Origin: Geobacter sp.
GTDB lineage: Bacteria > Desulfobacterota > Desulfuromonadia > Geobacterales > Geobacteraceae
Direction of reading: 5' to 3'
Assembly (NCBI GenBank): GCA_003499925.1
Contig: DNRQ01000046.1
Coordinates: 6,396 to 28,838, forward strand
DNA length: 22,443 bases
Position 1 is the stretch's first letter; each line of letters begins with the position of its first letter. Positions 6,306 through 14,066 of this stretch are shown piece by piece. Under the pieces are notes generated by a model that saw nothing but the letters and a program-made list of their open reading frames with translations, did not search any database and was not told the DNA's origin. The position numbers were made by a program, and so were the translations under genes.

Positions 6306-7375
6306 AGCTCCCTACCGAGCTGTACTATCGGGAACTTGTGGACGGCAAGCGGCAGGGTTTGCCGGACCGGCTGCTCCTTGGCTTACTGAAGCTGCTGGCC
6401 GTGGCCTACGGCGGCCTGCTCCGTTTGAGGGGCTCGGCCTACCGGCTCGGTTGGCTCGGCTCGTACCGCCTCCCGGTACCGGTCATCTCGGTGGGGAACA
6501 TCGTGTTGGGGGGGACCGGGAAAACGCCGATGGTGGTCTGGCTGGCGGGGTACCTGATGGCGCGCGGCAAGCGGGTCGCCGTGATTTCCCGCGGCTATGG
6601 CGGCTCCGCAGAGGGGGAGTTGCGCATTGTCTCGGACGGCAGGCGCATGCTGCTGAGCCCTGAGCAGGCGGGTGACGAGCCGTATCTGCTGGCGCAGAAA
6701 GTGCCGGGCCTGATGGTGGTGATCGGCGCCGACCGCTACCAGGCGGGGCTCTTGGCCCTGAAGGAGCTAAACCCGGACATCTTCATCCTCGACGACGGAT
6801 TCCAGCACCTCCGGCTCAGGCGCGATCTGAATATCCTGCTCCTGGACGCGGCCAAGCCGTTTGGCAACGGCCGCACGCTGCCGGCGGGGTACCTCCGGGA
6901 GCCGATTTCCGCCGCAGAGAGGGCCGATCTCGTCGTCTACACCAGATGCGCTACGGGAGCCAGACCCGATCTCTTCCCCGGCAAACCGAGCTGTTGGACC
7001 AGCCACAAGCTTTCGGGCATGATGCCCCTTGGCGGGGGAAGTCACACCGGCTTCGAGATGGCCAAGGGGGCAAGGGTCACCGCCTTTTCGGGGATTGCCG
7101 ACCCCGGAGCCTTCTTCGATCTTTTGGAGCAGGAGGGGATACGGCTGACCGCCACCCTCGCCTTTCCCGACCACGCCAGCTACGGCGACGAGGAGATCTC
7201 CGCCATCTGCCGTCTCAAGGACGCCTCCCGCAGCACGCTGCTGATCACCACGGAGAAGGACGCCGTCAAGCTGATCCCGTTCATGGAGAGGCTTGCCACC
7301 TGCTTCGTGACGGTTCTGGAAATCGACAGCGACGACAGCGCGCCGCTGCGCGCCGTTTTGGAGAAACTGCTTTAA
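6302..7375 (+). CDS. lpxK: Tetraacyldisaccharide 4'-kinase LpxK
   Basis: A 357-residue membrane-associated kinase that phosphorylates the 4' position of the lipid A disaccharide precursor to give lipid IVA. Hydrophobic N-terminal segment at about 24-41. The P-loop is SVGNIVLGGTGKTP (63-76), followed by SRGYG (96-100), AGDEP (123-127, Asp125 in the conserved GDEP motif), DDGFQH (164-169), FPDH (288-291) and TEKDAVK (316-322). All family landmarks are present and the length is typical. ATG 6302 overlaps the waaF stop (ATGA) and follows GGGAGG. Confidence 0.96.
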   Translation: MKLPTELYYRELVDGKRQGLPDRLLLGLLKLLAVAYGGLLRLRGSAYRLGWLGSYRLPVPVISVGNIVLGGTGKTPMVVWLAGYLMARGKRVAVISRGYGGSAEGELRIVSDGRRMLLSPEQAGDEPYLLAQKVPGLMVVIGADRYQAGLLALKELNPDIFILDDGFQHLRLRRDLNILLLDAAKPFGNGRTLPAGYLREPISAAERADLVVYTRCATGARPDLFPGKPSCWTSHKLSGMMPLGGGSHTGFEMAKGARVTAFSGIADPGAFFDLLEQEGIRLTATLAFPDHASYGDEEISAICRLKDASRSTLLITTEKDAVKLIPFMERLATCFVTVLEIDSDDSAPLRAVLEKLL

Positions 7376-7432
7376 TAAATCGGTGCACCTGTGGCAGAAT
7401 GCCCGCTGAGATTGTCCCATTTTGGAGGCCTG

Positions 7433-7597
7433 ATGGCGCTTTCCGATCAAATCCTGCAGCTCTTGGCCTGCCCCGGCTGCCGGGGAAAACTCGTCGAGAT
7501 CGGGGAGTCTCTCCACTGCCCATCCTGTGGCTTGAAGTTTCCGGTGCGCGACGGCATACCCGTACTGCTGCTGAGCGAGGCTGAGAAGGAAGAGTGA
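7433..7597 (+). CDS. Trm112 / UPF0434 (YcaR-like) small zinc-binding protein
   Basis: A 54-residue protein with two CxxC knuckles, CPGC (Cys13, Cys16) and CPSC (Cys29, Cys32), then the FPVRDGIPVLL strand typical of Trm112-like proteins. Relatives in eukaryotes and archaea activate methyltransferases; the bacterial role is poorly defined. ATG 7433 follows GGAGG (7424-7428); an in-frame GTG at 7391 would add 14 residues unlike the family. In E. coli the order is msbA-lpxK-ycaR-kdsB, so its place after lpxK is conserved, but kdsB is not next here. Confidence 0.9.
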   Translation: MALSDQILQLLACPGCRGKLVEIGESLHCPSCGLKFPVRDGIPVLLLSEAEKEE

Positions 7598-7765
7598 AAG
7601 TCCCCCTTACTGGGGAGGATTTAAGAAAGTCCCCTTTGGCAAGGGGGTGCTAAAAAGTCCCCCTTTGGCAAAGGGGGATTTAGGGGGATTTGCAGTTTGG
7701 GCCAACTGCGCGCTGTTGCAGCCTGGGCAAAATCCCCCCCCGCCCCCCTTTGTCAAAGGGGGGAG
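7598..7765. repeat. Family C repeat cluster between Trm112 and waaC
   Basis: Three AAGTCCCC(CTTTGGCAAGGGG)-type arms (near 7598, 7624 and 7656) are followed by GGGGGATTTAGGGGGATTTGCAG and then GGGCAAAATCCCCCC with CCCCCCTTTGTCAAAGGGGGGAG (ending 7765). The last part is nearly identical to 4975-5016. It fills the gap between two divergently functioning but co-directional genes. Confidence 0.7.
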
Positions 7766-7773
7766 CCTAGGCC

Positions 7774-7815
7774 TTTGAACCTTGAACTTAGAACTTAGAA
7801 CTTTGAACTTTGAAC
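7774..7815 (+). repeat. Six-copy heptanucleotide tandem repeat upstream of waaC
   Basis: Six consecutive 7-mers: TTTGAAC, CTTGAAC, TTAGAAC, TTAGAAC, TTTGAAC, TTTGAAC. The array ends 18 nt before the waaC start codon, so copy number changes by slippage would shift upstream signals without altering the protein. Confidence 0.85.
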
Positions 7816-7833
7816 ATCTTTTTGGATTCTGCC

Positions 7834-8883
7834 ATGCGTGTACTGGTCATAAAAGGGTCGGACCTCGGCGACCTCGTCTGCGCGCTTCCGGTCCTCGACT
7901 ACCTGAAACAGGCTTCCTCCGGGATCGAGATCGACTGGATCGTGGAGGAGCCGTTGCGCCAGATCCTGGAAGGAAATCCGCTTCTGAGCGCCCTCCACAC
8001 GGTCCGGACCAAGGCGTGGCGCGAGAGCCCCTTTGCGGCCGGTACCAGGCAGGAACTGGCGGCGCTCAGGGAGACGCTGCGGGAGCGCTCCTACGACCTG
8101 GTGTTCGACCTCCAGGGGGACCTGAAGAGCGGAGTGATCGGCAAGCTTTCCGGCTCCGCGGACCGGATCGGTTTCGAGAAGTGCGACCTGCAGGCGTCGG
8201 TGAACGCGATGTTCACCACCCGCCGCATCCCCATGAGACGGCAGGACTACCACGTCACCGACAGATACCTGCGCCTGGTGAGCGTCCCCTTCGCCAGAAA
8301 CTTTCGGGAAATGCAGCTCGCCTCGGCGGTACAGACCTCGCCCGAGGACGACTCCAACGCGGAGGCGCTTCTGGCAACGCTTTCCGACGGGCTGGTGTTC
8401 CTGTTCCAGTGCGGCGCCTCCTGGCAGACCAAGCTCTGGAGCGACGAGAGCTGGACCGCCCTGGGGCGCGCGGTCCTGGAGAGCTTTCCCGAGGCGAGCA
8501 TCCTGTTTCCCTGGAGCGATCCGGCGGAAAAGGAGGCGGTGACCGGAATCACCGCCGGGATCGGCCGCGGCGCGCGGGTCATAGAGCGCTACACCCTTAA
8601 AGGTCTGGCGGCGCTTCTGAAAAAAGTGGACCTGGTGGTCGGCGGTGACGCCGGCCCGCTGCATCTCGCGGCCGCGGTGGGGACCCCCACGGTCTCCTTC
8701 TACCGGGCCAGCGACGCCAGGCGGAGCGGGCCGCGCGGAGAGCGTCACGTGGTGATCCAGTCTCCCATGCACTGCGCCCGCTGCTTACGAAACCGCTGCG
8801 ACAAGGACCTGCAGTGCCGCGACACCGTGAAGGTGGAGTCGGTGCTTGCCGGTGTGGAGAAACTTTTGGCCTGTCCTTCATGA
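7834..8883 (+). CDS. waaC: ADP-heptose:LPS heptosyltransferase I (WaaC)
   Basis: A 349-residue GT9 enzyme expected to add the first heptose to Kdo. The start MRVLVIKGSDLGD (Asp13 at the catalytic position) parallels E. coli WaaC, as do IDWIVEE, the W...SPF...R..L..LRETL stretch and LVFDLQGDLKSG in the N-terminal domain. The C-terminal site is VVGGDAGPLHLAAA (Asp272). It carries C314-x2-C317-x4-C322-x5-C328, the same spacing and residue numbers as waaF. ATG 7834 was chosen because the upstream in-frame TTG lies in the heptanucleotide array; the ribosome site is weak (GGA at 7824-7826). The stop overlaps the next gene by ATGA. The GT9 gene at 1880 is the rival for the heptosyltransferase I role. 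Confidence 0.85.
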   Translation: MRVLVIKGSDLGDLVCALPVLDYLKQASSGIEIDWIVEEPLRQILEGNPLLSALHTVRTKAWRESPFAAGTRQELAALRETLRERSYDLVFDLQGDLKSGVIGKLSGSADRIGFEKCDLQASVNAMFTTRRIPMRRQDYHVTDRYLRLVSVPFARNFREMQLASAVQTSPEDDSNAEALLATLSDGLVFLFQCGASWQTKLWSDESWTALGRAVLESFPEASILFPWSDPAEKEAVTGITAGIGRGARVIERYTLKGLAALLKKVDLVVGGDAGPLHLAAAVGTPTVSFYRASDARRSGPRGERHVVIQSPMHCARCLRNRCDKDLQCRDTVKVESVLAGVEKLLACPS

Positions 8884-9635
8884 AAATAACTGCGACCATC
8901 ATCACATTGAACGAAGAGTCCTTCATCGGCGACTGCCTGGAGAGCCTCGATTTCGCCGACGAGATCATCGTGGTCGATTCGGGAAGCAGCGACCGCACCG
9001 CCGAGATCTGCCGTGCCCACAGCCGGGTCCGCTTTCACGAGCACAGCTGGCTCGGCTTCGGAAAGCAGAAGAACCTGGCAGCGAGCCTCGCCGCCAACGA
9101 CTGGATCTTCAACATCGACGCCGACGAGCGGGTTTCCCCCGGGCTCAGGGAGTCCATCGGCCGCGTCGACGGCGACGGTCCCGCCTGCTACCGGGTGGCC
9201 CGCGAGAACTATTTCGGGGCGCGCTGGATCCGGCGCTGCGGCTGGTATCCCGATTTCAACAAGAGGCTCTACGACCGCAGGGAGTGCGCCTTCAGCGAAA
9301 AGAGCGTGCACGAGTCAATCGACTACCAGGGGAAGGTGGGCCATTTGCAGGGGAACCTGGTGCACAGAACCTACTCCGGGTTGTCCGATTACCTGAAGCG
9401 GATGGAGCGTTACTCGACGCTTGCCGCCGAGGAACTGGTGAAGGCCGGCAAAAAGCCGGGGCTGCCGCAGCTGATCTTCAAGCCCTTTTTCACCTTCTTC
9501 AAGATGTACTTCCTGAAACTCGGTTTCCTGGAGGGATATCTGGGCTTTGTCCTGAGCATGCTCTACTCCCATTACACCTTTTACAAATACGGCAAGGCGA
9601 TAGAGCTGAACCGCGCGGGGCAGCATGATCGATAA
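8880..9635 (+). CDS. GT2 glycosyltransferase, WaaE/LgtF (KdtX)-type
   Basis: A 251-residue family 2 glycosyltransferase of the subgroup that adds beta-1,4-glucose to heptose I (WaaE, LgtF). Family marks: IITLNEE (7-13), VVDSGSSD (31-38), the SWLGFGKQKN segment (56-65) that is characteristic of this subgroup, and NIDADER (78-84) carrying the DxD-like metal site. The C-terminus is hydrophobic and aromatic (FKPFFTFFKMYFLKLGF), typical for membrane association. ATG 8880 overlaps the waaC stop (ATGA), so the two are probably co-translated, which fits sequential action on heptose I. Donor and linkage are inferred from the family. Confidence 0.88.
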   Translation: MKITATIITLNEESFIGDCLESLDFADEIIVVDSGSSDRTAEICRAHSRVRFHEHSWLGFGKQKNLAASLAANDWIFNIDADERVSPGLRESIGRVDGDGPACYRVARENYFGARWIRRCGWYPDFNKRLYDRRECAFSEKSVHESIDYQGKVGHLQGNLVHRTYSGLSDYLKRMERYSTLAAEELVKAGKKPGLPQLIFKPFFTFFKMYFLKLGFLEGYLGFVLSMLYSHYTFYKYGKAIELNRAGQHDR

Positions 9636-10632
9636 CGAAGAGGGAGCCGTGGCAGATCCGTTGGTGTCGATTTGCATTCCCGCCTACAACAGCGCGAGTT
9701 TCATCGAGAAAACCCTCAATTCCATTAGCTCCCAGAGCTACAGGAACCTGGAGATACTGGTGGGGGACAACTGTTCCACCGATTCAACCGGCGAAATCAT
9801 AGAGAGATTGCGCCAGTCGGACAGCAGAATCGTCCATGTCAGGCACCAAAGCAATCTGGGGTACGTCGGGAATCTGAACAGGCTGCTGGAACTGTCCCGG
9901 GGCGAGTACGTCGCCTTTTATCACTCCGACGACGTCTACGAGCCGAGCATAGTGCAAAGAGAGGTCCAGGTACTGACGACGAATCCGGAGGTGATGGGGG
10001 TCTTCGCCAAGGCGAAGAACTTCAACCACGACTCGGATGTCGGACGCCCGTTGAAACAGCGCTTTCTTGAGAGCCCGCTGCTGAAAAAAGGGGAGGGGTA
10101 CGTCTGGGGAGGGCTGTCGTCCTTCCTGCCGCTGTTGCTGGAGCACGGCAATGTCTTCGTCTGCCCCAGCTTCATGGCAAGAAGAAGGTCGTTCGACCGG
10201 ACCGGACTCTGGTGCGATAGCTACCAGGGGGTGGAAGACGTGAACCTGTGGCTCAAGTTCCTGCGACATGAGCTGCCGCTGGCCATCATCACCGACTGCC
10301 TCATTAATTACCGGATTCATGATGCCTCGGGCTCGGCATCCCTGAGCAGTCGTGCCGTCGGGTTTCTCAAGGAGATGCAATTCAAGCTCCTCGACGACTT
10401 CCTCCGGGATCACGCCCCGGCACTCCCCGCCAGGCAGCTCAGGCGCTATCAGAAAAGGAAGTCGAAGGAATATCTGAAGATAGCCCGCAGCTACCAGGAC
10501 GCGAACCAGTACGGCAGGTACCTGGAATACGTGCAGCGCTCCCGGGACGCCTACGCATTCCCCTTTTATACCAAGCGGATGCTCATGCAGCGCTTTCCGC
10601 AGCTCTATTTCAAACTGACACGGAGTCCGTAG
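9625..10632 (+). CDS. GT2 glycosyltransferase (GT-A fold), acceptor unknown
   Basis: A 335-residue family 2 glycosyltransferase. VSICIPAYNSASFI (14-27), GDNCSTDST (47-55) and YHSDD (99-103) form the nucleotide-sugar and metal sites. A later stretch, GVEDVNLWLKF, fits the usual catalytic ED region. ATG 9625 overlaps the preceding gene by 11 nt; GTG 9649 is an alternative with a stronger purine run. By eye the codon choice (more AGA, AGG, AAT) is less GC-rich than in neighbouring genes, a possible sign of later acquisition. Its stop TAG (10630-10632) lies in the first bases of family A copy 3. Function is probably core extension; the sugar is unknown. Confidence 0.85.
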   Translation: MIDNEEGAVADPLVSICIPAYNSASFIEKTLNSISSQSYRNLEILVGDNCSTDSTGEIIERLRQSDSRIVHVRHQSNLGYVGNLNRLLELSRGEYVAFYHSDDVYEPSIVQREVQVLTTNPEVMGVFAKAKNFNHDSDVGRPLKQRFLESPLLKKGEGYVWGGLSSFLPLLLEHGNVFVCPSFMARRRSFDRTGLWCDSYQGVEDVNLWLKFLRHELPLAIITDCLINYRIHDASGSASLSSRAVGFLKEMQFKLLDDFLRDHAPALPARQLRRYQKRKSKEYLKIARSYQDANQYGRYLEYVQRSRDAYAFPFYTKRMLMQRFPQLYFKLTRSP

Positions 10633-10690
10633 GGTGGGCCGTGCCCACCAGACCCGCATCCTGATGGTGGGCTCGGCCCACCCTACATGA
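10629..10690 (-). repeat. Family A core (REP-like double palindrome), copy 3, reversed
   Basis: Inner arms at 10629-10650 and 10665-10686 with the loop GACCCGCATCCTGA, which is the reverse complement of the loop in copies 1 and 2. One base differs in the right arm (GGGCTCGGCCC against GGGCACGGCCC). The outer CACTGCCATTAAG arms and flanking direct repeats are absent. This shows that the core can occur on its own. The left arm starts G-TAG, giving the stop codon of the upstream gene. Confidence 0.75.
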
Positions 10691-10705
10691 TTTGATTTCC
10701 GGAAT

Positions 10706-11854
10706 ATGCAGGGACCCATGGTAGACAAGAGCCGAATCAGAAAGATCCTGGTGATCAAGCTTCGCAACATCGGCGACGTGCTTTTGAGCGCGCCGCTTTT
10801 CGACAACCTGAAGCTCGCCTTTCCCGGCGCGCGGATCAGCGCCCTGGTGAACGCCGGTACCCAGGAGATGCTGACCGGAAACCCGGCCCTGGAGCAGGTC
10901 ATGGTCTACGACCGCAGCATCAAGAAGGCCCCGGTATTGCGGCGTCTCGGCGGGGAGCTCGCCTTCTACCGCAGGGTGCGCAGGGAGCGCTTCGATCTGG
11001 TGCTGAACCTGACCGAAGGAGACCGCGGCGCGCTGGTGGCGCTTTTCAGCGGCGCGCGGCTGCGGCTGGGGCTCGATCCGATGAACCGGGGTCTTGCCGG
11101 CAAGCGCCGCTACTACACCCACCTGTTGCCCAGGGATGTCGAGGGGAAGCTGCACGCGGTGGAGAAGAACCTGGTCTTTCTGGCCCCCCTGGGGCTGGAA
11201 CCGGTCCGCAAGCGGGTTTCCTTCTGGTTCAGCGAGCTGGACCGCGGCCGGGTGACCACCCTGCTGGCCGCTCACGCGCTGGCCCCGGGCGGTTTTTTCC
11301 ATGCCCACGTCACCTCGCGCTGGATGTTCAAGGCACTCCCCCACGCCAAGGCCGCCTATCTGCTGGACCGGTTGTCCGGGCAGTCGGGGCTTCCCATGGT
11401 GCTTACCTGCGCGCCGGAGCAAAAAGAGCTCGATTACCTGGCCGCGCTGCGCCCGCTGCTGCGGCAGCCTTTCGCCGACCTGAGCGGCGCGCTTTCCCTG
11501 AAACAGCTCGGCGCTCTGAGCGCGTCGGCGCGATTTTTCGCCGGGGTCGATTCCGCGCCCATGCACATGGCCGCGGCGCTCGACGTGCCGACGCTGGGGA
11601 TCTTCGGACCCTCCTCGGTGCCGGAGTGGGGCCCTTGGGACAACGCGCTTCAGGAAAACCCCTACCGGAACCGAAACGGCGTTCAGCAGAGCGGGCGACA
11701 TCTTGTGCTGCAGGGAGCGAGCCCCTGCGTCCCCTGTTACCGGGACGGCTGCAACGGGAGCAAGGTGAGTGACTGCCTCGACTTTCCGGAACAGGAGCTC
11801 GATTCGGCAGCAACCCTCTTCTTGGGCAGCCTGGGGTGTGAGGGGGGGCGGTGA
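10706..11854 (+). CDS. waaQ: GT9 heptosyltransferase, WaaQ (heptosyltransferase III)-like
   Basis: A 382-residue GT9 protein. RKILVIKLRNIGDVLLSAPLF (from residue 12; Asp24 at the catalytic position) and FDLVLNLTEGDRGALVALFSGAR match the WaaQ branch, which adds a side heptose to heptose II. The ADP-heptose site is FFAGVDSAPMHMAAA (Asp282), followed by VPTLGIFGPSS. The C-terminus has C341-x2-C344-x4-C349-x7-C357. Starts: ATG 10706, or ATG 10718 four codons later; neither has a well-spaced ribosome site. It opens the run of tightly overlapping genes that continues to 17377 and ends with GTGA into the next one. Confidence 0.85.
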   Translation: MQGPMVDKSRIRKILVIKLRNIGDVLLSAPLFDNLKLAFPGARISALVNAGTQEMLTGNPALEQVMVYDRSIKKAPVLRRLGGELAFYRRVRRERFDLVLNLTEGDRGALVALFSGARLRLGLDPMNRGLAGKRRYYTHLLPRDVEGKLHAVEKNLVFLAPLGLEPVRKRVSFWFSELDRGRVTTLLAAHALAPGGFFHAHVTSRWMFKALPHAKAAYLLDRLSGQSGLPMVLTCAPEQKELDYLAALRPLLRQPFADLSGALSLKQLGALSASARFFAGVDSAPMHMAAALDVPTLGIFGPSSVPEWGPWDNALQENPYRNRNGVQQSGRHLVLQGASPCVPCYRDGCNGSKVSDCLDFPEQELDSAATLFLGSLGCEGGR

Positions 11855-12960
11855 GGGTTCTGTGCGTTACCGATCAATCGAGCAGCAGCCGCGAGTCCCT
11901 GATGGAGGGGATCTTCCGGGGTTCGCTGCCGCAGTACTGCGAGCTGCATGTCGTGGTGTTCGACCGCGCCGCCAAAGAGGTGACGCTGGACGGCAACCAG
12001 ATCTCCCTCCCCTACCGCTACAAGAAGCTGGGAGCCGCCCGGCTGCTGGCAAAGCACCTGGACCTGCAGCAGATCGACGTGGTGATCGTGCGCAACTACT
12101 TCGGCGTGCTGCGCTCCTTCCTGCAGGTCAGAAGCGGCTACCGCTTTCGGCTCGGCTTTTGGAACACCTTCCCGCACACCTTCAGGCGCTATTTCCAGGC
12201 GCTACAGGAAAAAAGGGCCGTACTCAGGAAGCGCCTCGAGTACCAGGTACGGAGCCTTTGGGAGATGAGGCTGCTGCGCGGCTGCGACTTTCTCATCGTC
12301 ATGTCCGAGGAGTTCAAGCGCAGTTTCCATGGCGAACTTGCCATTGCCTATCACGTCCTGCCGATGGGGGTCGACCCGGGGGAACTCCCCGAGCGGCTCG
12401 CTACCCCGGGCGGTGCCAAGAGATTCGTCTACATCGGGACCATCGACCGGCTCCGCAAAGTCGATCTGATCATCGAGGCGATGACCTCTCTTGAGGAGGA
12501 TTTCGTCCTCGACATCTACACGGAAAGCGACAACGAGGCGGTGGATTGGGTCCGCAAGGTCCAGGATGCACGGGTGAGGCTTTGCCCCGCGCTGCCGCGC
12601 CCGGAGCTGTTGCAGCGGCTGGCCGGCTACGACGTAGGCATCGGGCTGATCCCGGAGAACCCGCTCTACAATGTCTCTTCCCCGACCAAGACCATCGAGT
12701 ACTACGGGGTGGGGCTCCCGGCGCTGCTCAACTACCTTCCCGAGTACCGGGCCTTGTTCGACGAGGAGAGCGCCTTTTTTTGCCCCTTCAGCAAGGAAGG
12801 GATCCGGCAGGCGGTCCGGCGCATCCTTGGCACCGACAGCCGCGAGCTGGTAGCGATGGGACAAAAGGGGAAGCGGCTCATCGACGAGACCCGCAATTAC
12901 CGGGTCCTCTCGCTGCGGCTCTTCGAGTTCCTGCAAAAGCTGACGGAGGGGAGCCGATGA
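11851..12960 (+). CDS. GT4-like glycosyltransferase (group 1)
   Basis: A 369-residue GT-B fold protein. The C-terminal half has the family pattern: FVYIGTIDRLRKVDLIIEAM (start of the donor domain), AGYDVGIGLIPENPLYNVSS and PTKTIEYYGVGLPALL, in which Glu of KTIEYYG corresponds to the second Glu of the EX7E motif. The N-terminal acceptor half is less conserved (MRVLCVTDQSSSSRES). GTG 11851 overlaps the previous stop (GTGA). It is presumed to add an outer-core sugar at the cytoplasmic face; donor and linkage cannot be told. Confidence 0.8.
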   Translation: MRVLCVTDQSSSSRESLMEGIFRGSLPQYCELHVVVFDRAAKEVTLDGNQISLPYRYKKLGAARLLAKHLDLQQIDVVIVRNYFGVLRSFLQVRSGYRFRLGFWNTFPHTFRRYFQALQEKRAVLRKRLEYQVRSLWEMRLLRGCDFLIVMSEEFKRSFHGELAIAYHVLPMGVDPGELPERLATPGGAKRFVYIGTIDRLRKVDLIIEAMTSLEEDFVLDIYTESDNEAVDWVRKVQDARVRLCPALPRPELLQRLAGYDVGIGLIPENPLYNVSSPTKTIEYYGVGLPALLNYLPEYRALFDEESAFFCPFSKEGIRQAVRRILGTDSRELVAMGQKGKRLIDETRNYRVLSLRLFEFLQKLTEGSR

Positions 12961-14066
12961 CCGTTCACCTGGTCTATCCCGCGAGCGACGCGATCAAGAC
13001 CCCTTTCGCCATCGGGCGCGAGCTTGCCCTGAGGCTGGGGGAGCGCTACCGGGTGCAGCTCCACGACGACCATCGGGCGCGCTACCGGATAACCCCGGAG
13101 CCCGGCGACGTGCTGATAGGGCACCCCACCTGGGAGCCCGACACGGTATTCAACGCAAGCCTGGATCACCCCGGCTGGCGCCGGCGTATCTGCATCCACC
13201 CCTTTGCCCCGGGGGATCTGAGCCAGGTGGCCCATCTGGATCGCATCCTCCCGCGCTGCCAGCAGTTTCTGGCCATTACCGGCCCCTACTGGATCGGGGC
13301 GCTGCCGCAGAGCCGCTGCCGTCATTTCCTTCCCAAGACGGTACACCTCGATCTTGCCGTGAACCGGGCGCACTTCCCGCCGGTCAAGACGCGGTTCAAC
13401 GCCAAGGGGAAGCGCAGATTCCTTTATATCGGGAACCACCCGTGGTATAAGAACATCCCCTACCTGGACCGGCTGGCCGCCAAGCTCCCCGAGGTGGAAT
13501 TCGCCTGGATCGGGTCGCAAAAGGCGAAGTACAGCCATCTGCGCCAGCTGGGGGGGCGGGACTTCTCCGATCCCGCGGCCCGGGCGCTGGCGGCCGAGTA
13601 CGATTTCATGATCACGGTCGGGCGCGCCGATGCCAACCCGACCACCATACTGGAGGTCATGGGGTGGGGGCTCATCCCGGTCTGCACCCCGCAAAGCGGT
13701 TACCAGGGGATCGAGGGGATCGTCAACCTTCCCATCGACGATCTTTCCGGGGCCTGCGCCGTCATAAGGCGCCTGCAGCAGGTCGAGGATGAGACCTTGA
13801 GGAACTGGCAGGGCGCCAACTGGCGCAGCCTGGATCAGCACTACAACTGGGACCGCTTCTCCGACACGGTGATAGCCGCCATCGAATCGGACCGGTCGCC
13901 GCAGATGCCCGCTGCGCGTCTCAGCGACGCGCTCGCCCTGGCCTGGAACCTTCTGGCCTCCCCGAACTCCCGATGGCGGATGCGCAAGATAAAGCGTCGC
14001 CTGTCCCGCTATTTTAGCGGCACCAGTGGCATCCCAGGGGATGCCCATGGAAATAATATCCAATGA
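12957..14066 (+). CDS. GT4-like glycosyltransferase, divergent acceptor domain
   Basis: A 369-residue protein whose C-terminal half is a GT4 donor domain: RRFLYIGNHPWYKNIPYLDRL (from 153), then D225-x7-E233 in VGRADANPTTILEVMGWGLIPV, a D/E form of EX7E. The first 130 residues (MTVHLVYPASDAIKTPFAIG, GHPTWEPD at 56-62) lack the usual glycine-rich loop and were not recognised. ATG 12957 overlaps the upstream stop (ATGA) and has GGAGGGGAG before it; the longer open frame back to 12546 runs over the upstream gene in another frame and is not real. It is followed by ATGA into the next gene. Confidence 0.78.
   Translation: MTVHLVYPASDAIKTPFAIGRELALRLGERYRVQLHDDHRARYRITPEPGDVLIGHPTWEPDTVFNASLDHPGWRRRICIHPFAPGDLSQVAHLDRILPRCQQFLAITGPYWIGALPQSRCRHFLPKTVHLDLAVNRAHFPPVKTRFNAKGKRRFLYIGNHPWYKNIPYLDRLAAKLPEVEFAWIGSQKAKYSHLRQLGGRDFSDPAARALAAEYDFMITVGRADANPTTILEVMGWGLIPVCTPQSGYQGIEGIVNLPIDDLSGACAVIRRLQQVEDETLRNWQGANWRSLDQHYNWDRFSDTVIAAIESDRSPQMPAARLSDALALAWNLLASPNSRWRMRKIKRRLSRYFSGTSGIPGDAHGNNIQ

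Noticed and set aside
12546..12956. Long N-terminal extension of the glycosyltransferase at 12957
   Set aside because: It runs across the upstream GT4 gene in another frame and is proline/arginine-rich; ATG 12957 has a good ribosome site and the operon's usual ATGA overlap.
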